NCBI GenBank assembly: GCA_947495775.1
Contig: CANMAQ010000005.1
Coordinates: forward strand, 186,001-250,000
Direction of reading: 5' to 3'
Length of the DNA stretch: 64,000 nucleotides
Origin: Jejuia algarum
GTDB lineage: Bacteria; Bacteroidota; Bacteroidia; Flavobacteriales; Flavobacteriaceae
Shown: positions 10,070 to 17,224 of the stretch, one piece after another
Layout: each line of letters begins with the position of its first letter
How positions within the stretch are numbered: position 1 is the stretch's first letter
The notes under the pieces: model-generated
Databases searched by the model: none
What the model saw: the letters and a program-made list of their open reading frames with translations, nothing else
What the model was told of the DNA's origin: nothing
Made by a program: the position numbers and the translations under genes

Positions 10070-10516
10070 CTAAGGTGTTTTAGTGTTATATATTTTTTTG
10101 TTACATACCATTTCATTGATTGTTTCTGCAACTTCATAGAAATGATTTAATTTCTCTTGAGATATATGTTTTCGAATGGCGTCGTTAAACTTTAAAACTT
10201 TATCTTTTGATAAATCTCTCTTAATTTTACCCAGAGCTGTAAGGTGTATTAAAACTCCTCTGCCGTCTTCTGGGTTTGGTCGTCTTTCAATAAGACCACG
10301 TTCTTGCATTGTTTTTACAATGCGCGATAAACTCGTTGCTTCCATGCCCATTTTAGGCCCTAAAGCTGTAGACGGCGTGCCATCATCAGGATCGATACTT
10401 AACAACGTAAAGCCTATAGCCATAGTGATATCAAACTTAGCGGCCTCTTCATTATACATTTTATTTACGGTAAGCCAAGTGGTTCTTAGCACGTAATCTA
10501 TGGTTTTGTCTTTCAT
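10070..10516 (-). CDS. MarR-family transcriptional regulator of the beta-oxidation operon
   Basis: A 148-residue winged-helix protein of the MarR type: helix-turn-helix around LGPKMGMEATSLSRIVKTMQ, followed by the wing GLIERRPNPEDGRGVLIHLT with its typical D-x-R turn. It is the first gene of the operon, 12 bases ahead of the dehydrogenase/hydratase gene, which suggests local control of fatty acid degradation, probably relieved by an acyl-CoA or fatty acid; the ligand is inferred, not seen. A palindrome and a -7 box directly upstream support autoregulation. Confidence 0.88.
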   Translation of the reverse strand: MKDKTIDYVLRTTWLTVNKMYNEEAAKFDITMAIGFTLLSIDPDDGTPSTALGPKMGMEATSLSRIVKTMQERGLIERRPNPEDGRGVLIHLTALGKIKRDLSKDKVLKFNDAIRKHISQEKLNHFYEVAETINEMVCNKKIYNTKTP

Positions 10517-10535
10517 CCTCGAGAGTTAGGTTTCT

Positions 10536-10567
10536 CAAATATAATGAAAATATACTATGCATGCATA
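10536..10567 (-). promoter_or_regulatory. Promoter and candidate MarR operator for the beta-oxidation operon
   Basis: On the minus strand a TATATTTG box (plus coordinates 10536-10543) matches the Bacteroidota -7 consensus TAnnTTTG, 19 bases upstream of the marR start. A perfect 12-base palindrome, TATGCATGCATA, lies at 10556-10567, exactly over the place where a -33 element would sit (about 10563-10566). A repressor bound there would block the promoter, which is how MarR proteins usually work. The operator assignment is inference from position and symmetry. Confidence 0.55.
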
Positions 10568-10718
10568 ATAAATAGTCGTAAATTAATACGATATATTACA
10601 GTGTTGACAACTAAAATAGGGTAGGTATATACCTTATTTTAAGGACTGCTAGTAATACGTCTTTGTATTAGTTGTAAGCTTACATTGGGATTTATCAAAT
10701 TTGGTGTTATATGGTATT

Positions 10719-12500
10719 TTAGTTTATGGTTACGGGTCTGTATATTTTTTCAATTAAATGGGCGTACATTGTTTTAACAACGGCTCTTTTTACTTTCATG
10801 GTAGGCGTAAGATGCCCGCCGTCTATAGACCAAACGTCTGGTGTTATTTCAAAACGTTTAATTTGCTCCCATTTTCCAAATTTAGCATTACAGCGGTCAA
10901 TTTCTTGTTGGAGGCGTTCTTGTACAATTTTAGAGGCGGCCATTGCTGGTAAATTATCGTCTACATCATGCTTTTTAAGTTTGATCCAGTCGCGTACAAA
11001 TTCAATATTAATTTGTATTAAAGCAGCAGGCATTTTTTCCCCTTCACCTATCACCATAATTTGTTCTATAAATCGTGATTGCTTCAAGTCATTTTCTAAA
11101 AGCGCGGGGATGATGTATTTGCCACCAGAAGTTTTAAACATTTCTTTTTTACGTCCTGTTATTTTTAAGAAGCCGTCTGGATCTATTTCACCTTTATCGC
11201 CTGTATGAAAATAATTTCCTGTCATTACACTGGCAGTTTTAGCGGGATCTTTGTAATAGCCTAGCATGACATTAGGCCCCTTACATAAAATTTCACCGTC
11301 TTCTGCTATTTTAACTTCAACACCATCAATTACACGCCCTACACTACCTATTTTCCAACCACCGTTGCGTTTATCACTAGCAGAAATACCAGGGGAGGTT
11401 TCTGTAAGTCCATAACATTCCATAACAGGCATATTTGCTGCGCCGAAAATACGCCCCAATCTAGGTTGTAAAGCAGCACTACCAGAAGCCATAAATATAA
11501 TTTGACCACCTAAAGCGTCTTGCCATTTGCTAAAAATGAGTTTTCTCGCAATACTAAGTTTAAAATTATAGAGGGCGCCATTTGCATTATAGGGTTGAAA
11601 TTGATCTCCTAAGTCTACTGCCCAAAAGAATAGTTTCTTTTTGATACCTGTAAGCTCACTGCCTTTGGCCATGATTTTATCGTATACTTTTTCAATGAGC
11701 CTAGGGACTACAGTCATAGTATGGGGTTTAATTTCTTTGGCATTGTCACCAATTTTATCGATGGCTTCTGCAAAGTAAATTTCGGTACCTAAATATTGAT
11801 AAAGATAGGTGAACACACGTTCAAAAATATGACATATAGGCAAGAAGCTTAATGCTCTTGAGTGTTCAGGTAAGGGACAACGTTTTTGTGCTGAAATAAC
11901 ATTAGATACAATATTGTGGTGTGATAACATCACACCTTTAGGTTTTCCTGTGGTTCCAGAGGTGTATATTATCGTAGCCAACTCATCGGATTTTACATCT
12001 GCTTTTCTAGCGTCGACCTCTTCTTGGTTACTGGTGTCTTTCCCTAATTCTAAAAGTTCAGAATAGTGTTTAGAACCGCTAATATGATCGAAGGTATAGA
12101 CTTCTTTAAGACCTGTTTTAGATTTTACTTTGTTTATTTTTTCCAGCACATCAGAGCAGGATACAAAGCAGTATGTAGATTCACTGTGGTTCAATACATA
12201 TTCGTAATCATCGGCACTAATTGTAGGATAGATGGGGATGTTTTGTGCACCAACCTGTAAAATACCAATGTCTACAATATTCCATTCTGTTCTATTTGTA
12301 GAAGCAATAATAGCAATTTTATCGTTTTTTTGAACACCTAAGCGCAACAAAGCTCTACTTATCGCATTGGCTTTATCGATATACTCTTGTGTAGAGGTTT
12401 TTATCCAATTGTTGTTAGACTTGGTAACCAGAGCAGCTTCTAAGGGGTGGTGCTTTAGTTGGTAATACGGAAAATCAAAAAGTCTTGTAATTGCTTTCAT
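10719..12500 (-). CDS. Long-chain fatty acid--CoA ligase (AMP-forming)
   Basis: A 593-residue adenylate-forming enzyme that activates fatty acids with ATP and CoA, feeding the beta-oxidation genes downstream on the same strand. The P-loop-like motif IIYTSGTTGKPKGVMLSHHN, the ECYGLTETSP motif and the TGDKGEIDPDGFLKITGRKKE hinge region are all present. It is about the length of long-chain acyl-CoA synthetases of the FadD15 type. The gene ends 202 bases before marR, with a small TAATAC/GTATTA hairpin and further dyads between, so it probably has its own transcript. Confidence 0.92.
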   Translation of the reverse strand: MKAITRLFDFPYYQLKHHPLEAALVTKSNNNWIKTSTQEYIDKANAISRALLRLGVQKNDKIAIIASTNRTEWNIVDIGILQVGAQNIPIYPTISADDYEYVLNHSESTYCFVSCSDVLEKINKVKSKTGLKEVYTFDHISGSKHYSELLELGKDTSNQEEVDARKADVKSDELATIIYTSGTTGKPKGVMLSHHNIVSNVISAQKRCPLPEHSRALSFLPICHIFERVFTYLYQYLGTEIYFAEAIDKIGDNAKEIKPHTMTVVPRLIEKVYDKIMAKGSELTGIKKKLFFWAVDLGDQFQPYNANGALYNFKLSIARKLIFSKWQDALGGQIIFMASGSAALQPRLGRIFGAANMPVMECYGLTETSPGISASDKRNGGWKIGSVGRVIDGVEVKIAEDGEILCKGPNVMLGYYKDPAKTASVMTGNYFHTGDKGEIDPDGFLKITGRKKEMFKTSGGKYIIPALLENDLKQSRFIEQIMVIGEGEKMPAALIQINIEFVRDWIKLKKHDVDDNLPAMAASKIVQERLQQEIDRCNAKFGKWEQIKRFEITPDVWSIDGGHLTPTMKVKRAVVKTMYAHLIEKIYRPVTIN

Positions 12501-12796
12501 ATAATGGTACGGGGTGTATTATCGCAAATTATAAAAATTAACGAGATTTACAAATTAATACTTTTATAGCAATTTAATACTTTTGAGATGTAATTTTTAA
12601 AATATTAATAACTATTTAACGAATAATTAGTGATTTTTGAAATGTACGGGGGTTCTAAAGAATGCTAAACTTATGTTTTTCAAGCTAAAGGAGTTGTTTT
12701 TTAGTAAAACTAAGATGATGTGAACTGCATTGGGATTGTATTTTATATGATGGAGATCAAACAGGATGTATACGAAAATAAATACAAGCAAAATAG
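12501..12796. other. Intergenic stretch without a recognisable gene
   Basis: About 300 AT-rich bases between the acyl-CoA ligase start and the truncated small gene. No open frame with family resemblance, terminator or clear promoter box was found. The stretch adjoins the decayed region at 12.8-13.3 kb and may be part of the same eroded or rearranged segment. Confidence 0.4.
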
Positions 12797-13030
12797 TTAT
12801 ATTTGGTATGCGACCAATTTGAAATACATAACTGTAATCGTGTAGCACTTCTTTAATAAGGCAGTGTGTAGTATTAAGTTTGAAATTAGTTCTCCCATCA
12901 CATCCAGTTCTTCGTCTTTCAAGGAAGGAACTTCTGTTAAGGCTTCTAATGTTTCAATAGTTTCAACAACGAAATCTTCGTCGTTGGCTTCTATAAAATT
13001 TGTTAAGTGTTTAATTACTGGTAACTTCAT
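12797..13030 (-). pseudogene. Truncated small conserved Bacteroidota protein (DUF6952-like)
   Basis: The first ~50 residues (MKLPVIKHLTNFIEANDED… to ELDVMGELISN) look like a small conserved flavobacterial protein, which I believe is DUF6952, usually about 85 residues and encoded with a thioredoxin. After ELISN the expected continuation (a short MYGA-type stretch and helix) is absent and the frame continues into unrelated residues, ILHTALLKKCYTIT…, ending at 12797. The ATG overlaps the end of the thioredoxin remnant by 20 bases, the normal arrangement for translational coupling. I read it as a 3'-truncated gene; family naming is from memory of the N-terminus. Confidence 0.5.
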
Positions 13031-13316
13031 TAACGAGATCTTTTAAAACATCAAACTTATTGGTTTGAACTTGGTTAATAAATTCGCCATTTTTAAAAGT
13101 AGCAAAGGTTGGTAAATTATCTACTGTAGCTAATTTTCTAGATTCAGGAAATTTTTCGGCATCGGCTATAACAAAGGTGATGTCTTCAAGTTCTGAAGCT
13201 AATTTTTTAACCTTAGGCTTCATGATGCGACAATTACCACACCAAGTTGCGAGTATTGAACAACTACAGTTTTATGTTCTGCGATAAGGTTTTGAAGCTT
13301 AATATTAGTAGAACAT
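13011..13316 (-). pseudogene. Frameshifted thioredoxin-family gene
   Basis: Conceptual joining of frames gives a thioredoxin-fold protein: an N-terminal part ending …HKTVVVQYS, then ATWCGNCRIMKPKVKK with the CxxC active site, then cis-Pro in VDNLPTFATF. Two lesions separate the parts. Just after an ATG at 13316 the frame meets a stop (bases 13305-13307) unless one base is removed, and at about 13249-13253 one base is missing between the QYS codons and the ATW codons. The ATG at 13223 gives only a 70-residue piece lacking the active site. Either a real pseudogene or two consensus errors. The usual upstream peroxiredoxin gene is missing. Confidence 0.65.
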
Positions 13317-13390
13317 CTTGTTTGTTACAGTTAATTCAACGCAACCATTTTATTACAATTGCATCTTATTAGAAACGAAATACATTAATT

Positions 13391-13843
13391 ATGATAAAAA
13401 ATGTTTTAATTGTTTTATTATCAATATTTACTTTAAGCTGTAATACTGATGATGATTCGGAAATTGTAAGTGTTGAATCTACTTTAATAGCTAAAGGGGA
13501 ACTTTCTGGAAATGGCTCAGAGGGAATTAGTCGCCAAAATTTGATAATATCAAACGAAACAACTTGGAATAGTTTAATAACTCAGATGAATTTAGTGAAT
13601 ACTATATCTGATAGTTTTTTGGAAACAGATATTGACTTTTCTAAATATAAAATTATTGCCGTATTTGGTGAAATAAAAGGAAATGGAGGCCATAGTTTGG
13701 AGTTAGATATTATAAATAATTTAGATAATATAATCGTTAAAATAACAGATATAGCCCCTGAAGGAAATGCAACTACAGTGGTTACTCAACCTTTTCATAT
13801 TGTAAAAATTACAAATTCTGATTTATCGATAGTATTTGAATAA
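13391..13843 (+). CDS. PrcB-like lipoprotein
   Basis: A 150-residue lipoprotein: hydrophobic signal with lipobox TLSC and Cys17, followed by an Asp-rich stretch. Residues about 85-150 fit the PrcB C-terminal domain pattern: a strand ending IIAVFGE, then the glycine turn NGGHSLELD, a valine-rich strand, and the closing TQPFHIVKI. The function of such lipoproteins is not established; PrcB is a chaperone-like part of a Treponema protease complex. The gene is on the plus strand amid minus-strand genes, directly abutting the broken thioredoxin remnant, which suggests local insertion. Confidence 0.6.
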   Translation: MIKNVLIVLLSIFTLSCNTDDDSEIVSVESTLIAKGELSGNGSEGISRQNLIISNETTWNSLITQMNLVNTISDSFLETDIDFSKYKIIAVFGEIKGNGGHSLELDIINNLDNIIVKITDIAPEGNATTVVTQPFHIVKITNSDLSIVFE

Positions 13844-14196
13844 AAACGTGCTACACAAGTATACAAAAACGTAGGGCGATCTAAGTTTAATCGAAGATAA
13901 ACTGTCATTATTAATGAAGTCGCTAGATATAAAAAGCATACCCTATACGAACCGTATTTTATGAATAAAGCGTATGGTCCCAGCGTTTATAGGGTAATAG
14001 TTGCCAAAGCATAGGCTTTGTTCCTCTAATCCAGATTATGCCTTGTAACACCGTCAAGAGGGTTTCAAATACCATAAACACTACTATTTTATTAATTTCA
14101 GCGTAGTTATCATTACGTTTAAATTAAAAGATATAACGTAGCGCCAGTGTTTACAGGAGTAGAAAAACTATAATAGATGTTGTAATGAATTTGGGC
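13844..14196. other. Intergenic region downstream of the lipoprotein gene and eCIS operon
   Basis: About 350 bases between convergent transcription units. It begins with a CGTGCTACAC motif at 13847-13856, whose 9-base core is repeated in inverted orientation at 12840-12848. No gene or clear rho-independent terminator was recognised. The eCIS transcript probably ends in this stretch, but I could not place the end. Confidence 0.4.
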
Positions 14197-14511
14197 TTAA
14201 GTGACAGTCTCAATAGCCTCCCATAATTGCTCAACAATAGCATTCCAAAGTTTCTCTATAGTAACCGATAAAAGGCCTTTTAGTGTATTCACAAAGTTGA
14301 GAGCCATAGCTTCTAGACCATCTAAAAAAAACGTTTTTAAATCGTCGTCTATATCTCCGTTTAAAATACCTTTTTTAATGATTTGTGTTTGCTTTGCAAT
14401 GGCTTCAATTTGTCTTTCACTAAATCCGTGCACGGTTGCGATGTCTTTTTCGAGTATGTTAGAAGCCACGTCTTTTATAGTAGCCATAATTTGTAGTACC
14501 TGTGCATCCAT
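14197..14511 (-). CDS. Hypothetical 104-residue helical protein, last gene of the eCIS operon
   Basis: Not recognised. The protein is predicted to be mostly helical with heptad-like hydrophobic spacing, has no signal peptide and no cysteine, and ends in two amphipathic stretches (ENLW-type, AIVEQLWEAIETVT). It starts 4 bases after the stop of the lipoprotein gene, so the two are translated together. Position at the tail of an eCIS operon makes it a candidate accessory or cargo protein, but nothing in the sequence shows a toxin domain. Amphipathic helices could also indicate membrane association. Confidence 0.55.
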   Translation of the reverse strand: MDAQVLQIMATIKDVASNILEKDIATVHGFSERQIEAIAKQTQIIKKGILNGDIDDDLKTFFLDGLEAMALNFVNTLKGLLSVTIEKLWNAIVEQLWEAIETVT

Positions 14512-14515
14512 ACGA

Positions 14516-15013
14516 TTAACGTTTTAAAAAACTTTCATAGGTTAAGGCTTGGTCAAGGAAAATTTCTATTTGTCCCTTAAAAGCTTGTATCGCAGTAGGC
14601 TTTATGCCTGTAGATTTATCTTTGTTTTTCATTTTTCTTAAGGTTTTCGATAGGGCTTCAAAGGCAAAAGCACTGGGATAGTCTCCTGAGAGTGTGTTGC
14701 CTCTTGTACCTAGCAATTCATTTATTTTTTTGGTGGCAATATGTTTAGGAACAGGACGTGCTTTAGCCTTAATTTTTAAAGCATCATAAGCTCCAATTAA
14801 ATGGTTATAGGTGTCTTCACGTTTTGAAAAATCAGTAGCGGTAGTGCCTTGAGCGACCAGAGCAAAAAAGCGCATAGTAGCTTCGCTTGTTATGCTTACC
14901 GTTTCGACGATTGCTTTATCGTATTCTGGAGCTAAACGTGTTTTGCAACCTGTAATTGTAATGCTCACTATTAGAAAGCATAATGGTAATAGCGTTTTTC
15001 TTAGTACAAGCAT
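14516..15013 (-). CDS. Hypothetical lipoprotein downstream of the eCIS core
   Basis: A 165-residue protein with a lipoprotein signal: positively charged start, hydrophobic core and lipobox ITGC (Cys23). The mature part is helical and lysine-rich, with no family I recognise. It is separated from the preceding 79-residue gene by 202 bases but paired with the following 104-residue gene (4-base gap). If it belongs to the injection system, it would place a component on the inner face of the outer membrane or in the periplasm, useful for anchoring or release. That role is inference from position only. Confidence 0.6.
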   Translation of the reverse strand: MLVLRKTLLPLCFLIVSITITGCKTRLAPEYDKAIVETVSITSEATMRFFALVAQGTTATDFSKREDTYNHLIGAYDALKIKAKARPVPKHIATKKINELLGTRGNTLSGDYPSAFAFEALSKTLRKMKNKDKSTGIKPTAIQAFKGQIEIFLDQALTYESFLKR

Positions 15014-15215
15014 GTCTTGAAATTTGGGTTGGAAATTAGATGTATAAGGAGTAATTTATACTTTGATAATGTTGTTTTTTGGGGCAAATTACAAAAGTTT
15101 TTTCGTTTTAGAAGACCATCAAGAGCTATGTTTTATTACGTTGTAATATTAGAAGTCTTTTGTTGTTTTCCAATATAGTGCAGTTTGTGACGCATAGGTT
15201 TTAGTCTCGAAAAAC

Positions 15216-15455
15216 TTAGGTTTTCCCCCAATTGTTTTTACACAGCTTTACACTCCCTTTTACGATTTTAAGCATAGCCTGTATAAAAATGAGAAGTCCG
15301 TAGAAGCCCATACCATGTTTCCAATGCAGGGATGTATTGAAGATATTATCTTTATACAGTTGTTCTAAACCAATAACGATTAGATCTATAGCTATAAAAA
15401 GTTGTGTCACGGGGTGTTCTAGAAATTGTTCTAGGTAGGTTATTACTTTTTTCAT
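15216..15455 (-). CDS. Small two-TM membrane protein of the eCIS operon
   Basis: A 79-residue protein with two hydrophobic helices (about residues 17-35, around LFIAIDLIVIGLEQLY, and 46-68, around GFYGLLIFIQAMLKIV), charged ends and a lysine-rich tail. It begins 12 bases after the PAAR-like gene, so it is co-transcribed with the particle genes. Size and topology are holin-like, but many small membrane proteins look the same. Possible roles are cell lysis for particle release or membrane docking of the particle. Confidence 0.6.
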   Translation of the reverse strand: MKKVITYLEQFLEHPVTQLFIAIDLIVIGLEQLYKDNIFNTSLHWKHGMGFYGLLIFIQAMLKIVKGSVKLCKNNWGKT

Positions 15456-15467
15456 GATCTAATAAAG

Positions 15468-15857
15468 CTAACTTAATGTGACATCTTCTTCGCCAGCATC
15501 AGAAAATGAGATTTCACCAGCCCATGTACAGGCGCAAGTACTGTTATTATCTAATGCGGTAAGTCCGCCTATAGTGACATCTGCAATGCCTGGCGACCAT
15601 GGTGTTACAGTGGCAGGTACACATGGTGCGGGAGTTTGTACGCCATTAGCGGCGGCAGTAGCTGCAATAACAGCAGGATTGGTTTCTGAAGAGCATTCAC
15701 CAAAAGACATGATGTTCACCAAAGGGCTATAATCTTCTATAGTCGCAGCAGGCATACTGTCTGCATTAACTTCGTTGGTTGGTAAAATAGTGAGTGCCGA
15801 AGTCGCTGTACCATAAGAACAGCTAAGTGTAGCACCACTACAAGCTAAATTTGCCAT
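15468..15857 (-). CDS. PAAR-like spike tip protein (DUF4280) of the eCIS
   Basis: A 129-residue protein of the DUF4280 PAAR-like group, which caps the central spike of contractile injection systems. Recognisable features are the LVNIMSFGECSSETNPA segment, alanine-rich stretch and TPAPCVPATVTPWSPG, then an IGGLTALDNNSTCACTW strand. Seven cysteines are spaced in pairs suitable for metal or disulfide stabilisation of the tip cone. It lies 11 bases after the AAA+ ATPase gene. In AFP/PVC-type particles the equivalent is protein 10; here the gene sits at the opposite end of the core cluster. Confidence 0.85.
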   Translation of the reverse strand: MANLACSGATLSCSYGTATSALTILPTNEVNADSMPAATIEDYSPLVNIMSFGECSSETNPAVIAATAAANGVQTPAPCVPATVTPWSPGIADVTIGGLTALDNNSTCACTWAGEISFSDAGEEDVTLS

Positions 15858-15868
15858 AGTTTATAGAT

Positions 15869-17224
15869 TTAATTAAACGTTTTATTAGATTTCTCGTATT
15901 CTTTCTTTATGCCTGTCATGATGGTGGCATAATCAATTTTTTTCTCGCCACTTTGAGCCGCTTTAATAGCACAATACCGCAAAACATTAATCATTTCGCC
16001 TCCAGATAACTCGTATTGAGCAGCAATAGTGTCTATGACCTGAGTTGCATTCTCAATGTCGAAATCTGTACTAAGCAAGTTTTCCCATAAACGCTTACGT
16101 TCTTTGTATTTAGGTTTAGGAAATTTAATGCTATTCTGGAAACGTCTTAAAAAGGCATCGTCGATATTGGTTTGCAAATTTGTGGCTAATATCACCAAAC
16201 CATCAAAACTTTCTATGCGTTGCAACAAATAGGCAACTTCTTGATTGGCATGCCTATCGTTAGAGGTGTTGGTGTCGGTACGTTTACTAAATAGAGCATC
16301 GGCTTCATCAAAAAAGAGAATCCAGTGTTTTGCAGCAGCACTATCAAATAAACGGCCTAGGTTTTTTTCGGTTTCACCAATATACTTAGAAACCACCATA
16401 GATAAATCGATTCGATACACTGGGACATCTATTGTTTTTCCTAATAGGGTAGCCGCTAATGTTTTTCCTGTACCTGGGGGGCCGTAAAACAAAACACGGT
16501 AACCAGGTTTTAGCGTTTTATCCAATGCCCATTCGTTAAGTATAAGGTGGCTGTGGGTAACCCATTGTTTAACGTCTTCTAATTGGGTTTTTATACTGCT
16601 TTCAAGCACCAAGTCATCCCAAGTCATTTTAGTGAAAATGGCTTTAGCAGGGAATTTAGAGTTGTACTGCGGGCTATAAGTTTTATTGGTAATAATGATG
16701 CCCAAATACTCATCAGATACTTGTAAAGGTTCATGAAGTACTACAGGGTGTTTTGAGGCTTCCAAAACCCCTTCTTTATAAAGGCTGTTCGATTCATAAA
16801 TAATTTTCATGAACTCAAGACGAATCTCTATATTGTCGGCACCACCTAATAAAAAACAAACGGTTTCTAAGGTCGGTACAAAACCATGCTGTTTGTCGTC
16901 TTTAAGACCTCCAAATTCAGAAAATACAGTATCTAAGGACTTGTTTTTAATTAGAAATACATCGAGACTCTGCGGTTTAATAAGTCTTACCAGTGCCATA
17001 ACAAGCGTAAGCCGTTCTTCGAAATTTAAATGAAGACGTCTTAGAATTGTCGCGTAACCCGATGTGTCTTCGGGGATAATCTCTGGAGGAGTTAAAGCTT
17101 TAACATTACTGTATTTCTGTTCGTTTTTAAAGTATAAAGCCAGTGCAACTTCTATAATAGCTTCTAACCAGAGCATATCATGTTGTAAGGTATGGGCGGC
17201 AGGCTTATGTATTAAGTTCTCCAT
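15869..17224 (-). CDS. AAA+ ATPase of the eCIS (Afp15/Pvc15-type)
   Basis: A cytoplasmic FtsH/CDC48-like AAA+ ATPase found in every eCIS locus and thought to help assembly or cargo loading. Walker A GPPGTGKT is at about residues 248-255, Walker B FFDEADALF about 55 residues later, then sensor I ATNLQTN and arginine finger FLRRF. The N-terminal 200 residues are a family-specific helical domain. I choose the ATG at 17224, which overlaps the tape-measure stop by 13 bases; a TTG at 17251 would add 9 residues. The overlap implies coupled translation with the tape-measure gene. Confidence 0.9.
   Translation of the reverse strand: MENLIHKPAAHTLQHDMLWLEAIIEVALALYFKNEQKYSNVKALTPPEIIPEDTSGYATILRRLHLNFEERLTLVMALVRLIKPQSLDVFLIKNKSLDTVFSEFGGLKDDKQHGFVPTLETVCFLLGGADNIEIRLEFMKIIYESNSLYKEGVLEASKHPVVLHEPLQVSDEYLGIIITNKTYSPQYNSKFPAKAIFTKMTWDDLVLESSIKTQLEDVKQWVTHSHLILNEWALDKTLKPGYRVLFYGPPGTGKTLAATLLGKTIDVPVYRIDLSMVVSKYIGETEKNLGRLFDSAAAKHWILFFDEADALFSKRTDTNTSNDRHANQEVAYLLQRIESFDGLVILATNLQTNIDDAFLRRFQNSIKFPKPKYKERKRLWENLLSTDFDIENATQVIDTIAAQYELSGGEMINVLRYCAIKAAQSGEKKIDYATIMTGIKKEYEKSNKTFN

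Noticed and set aside
10726..11208. 160-codon plus-strand open frame
   Set aside because: Lies fully antisense to the acyl-CoA ligase, has no family features and low-complexity composition; the ligase is unambiguous.
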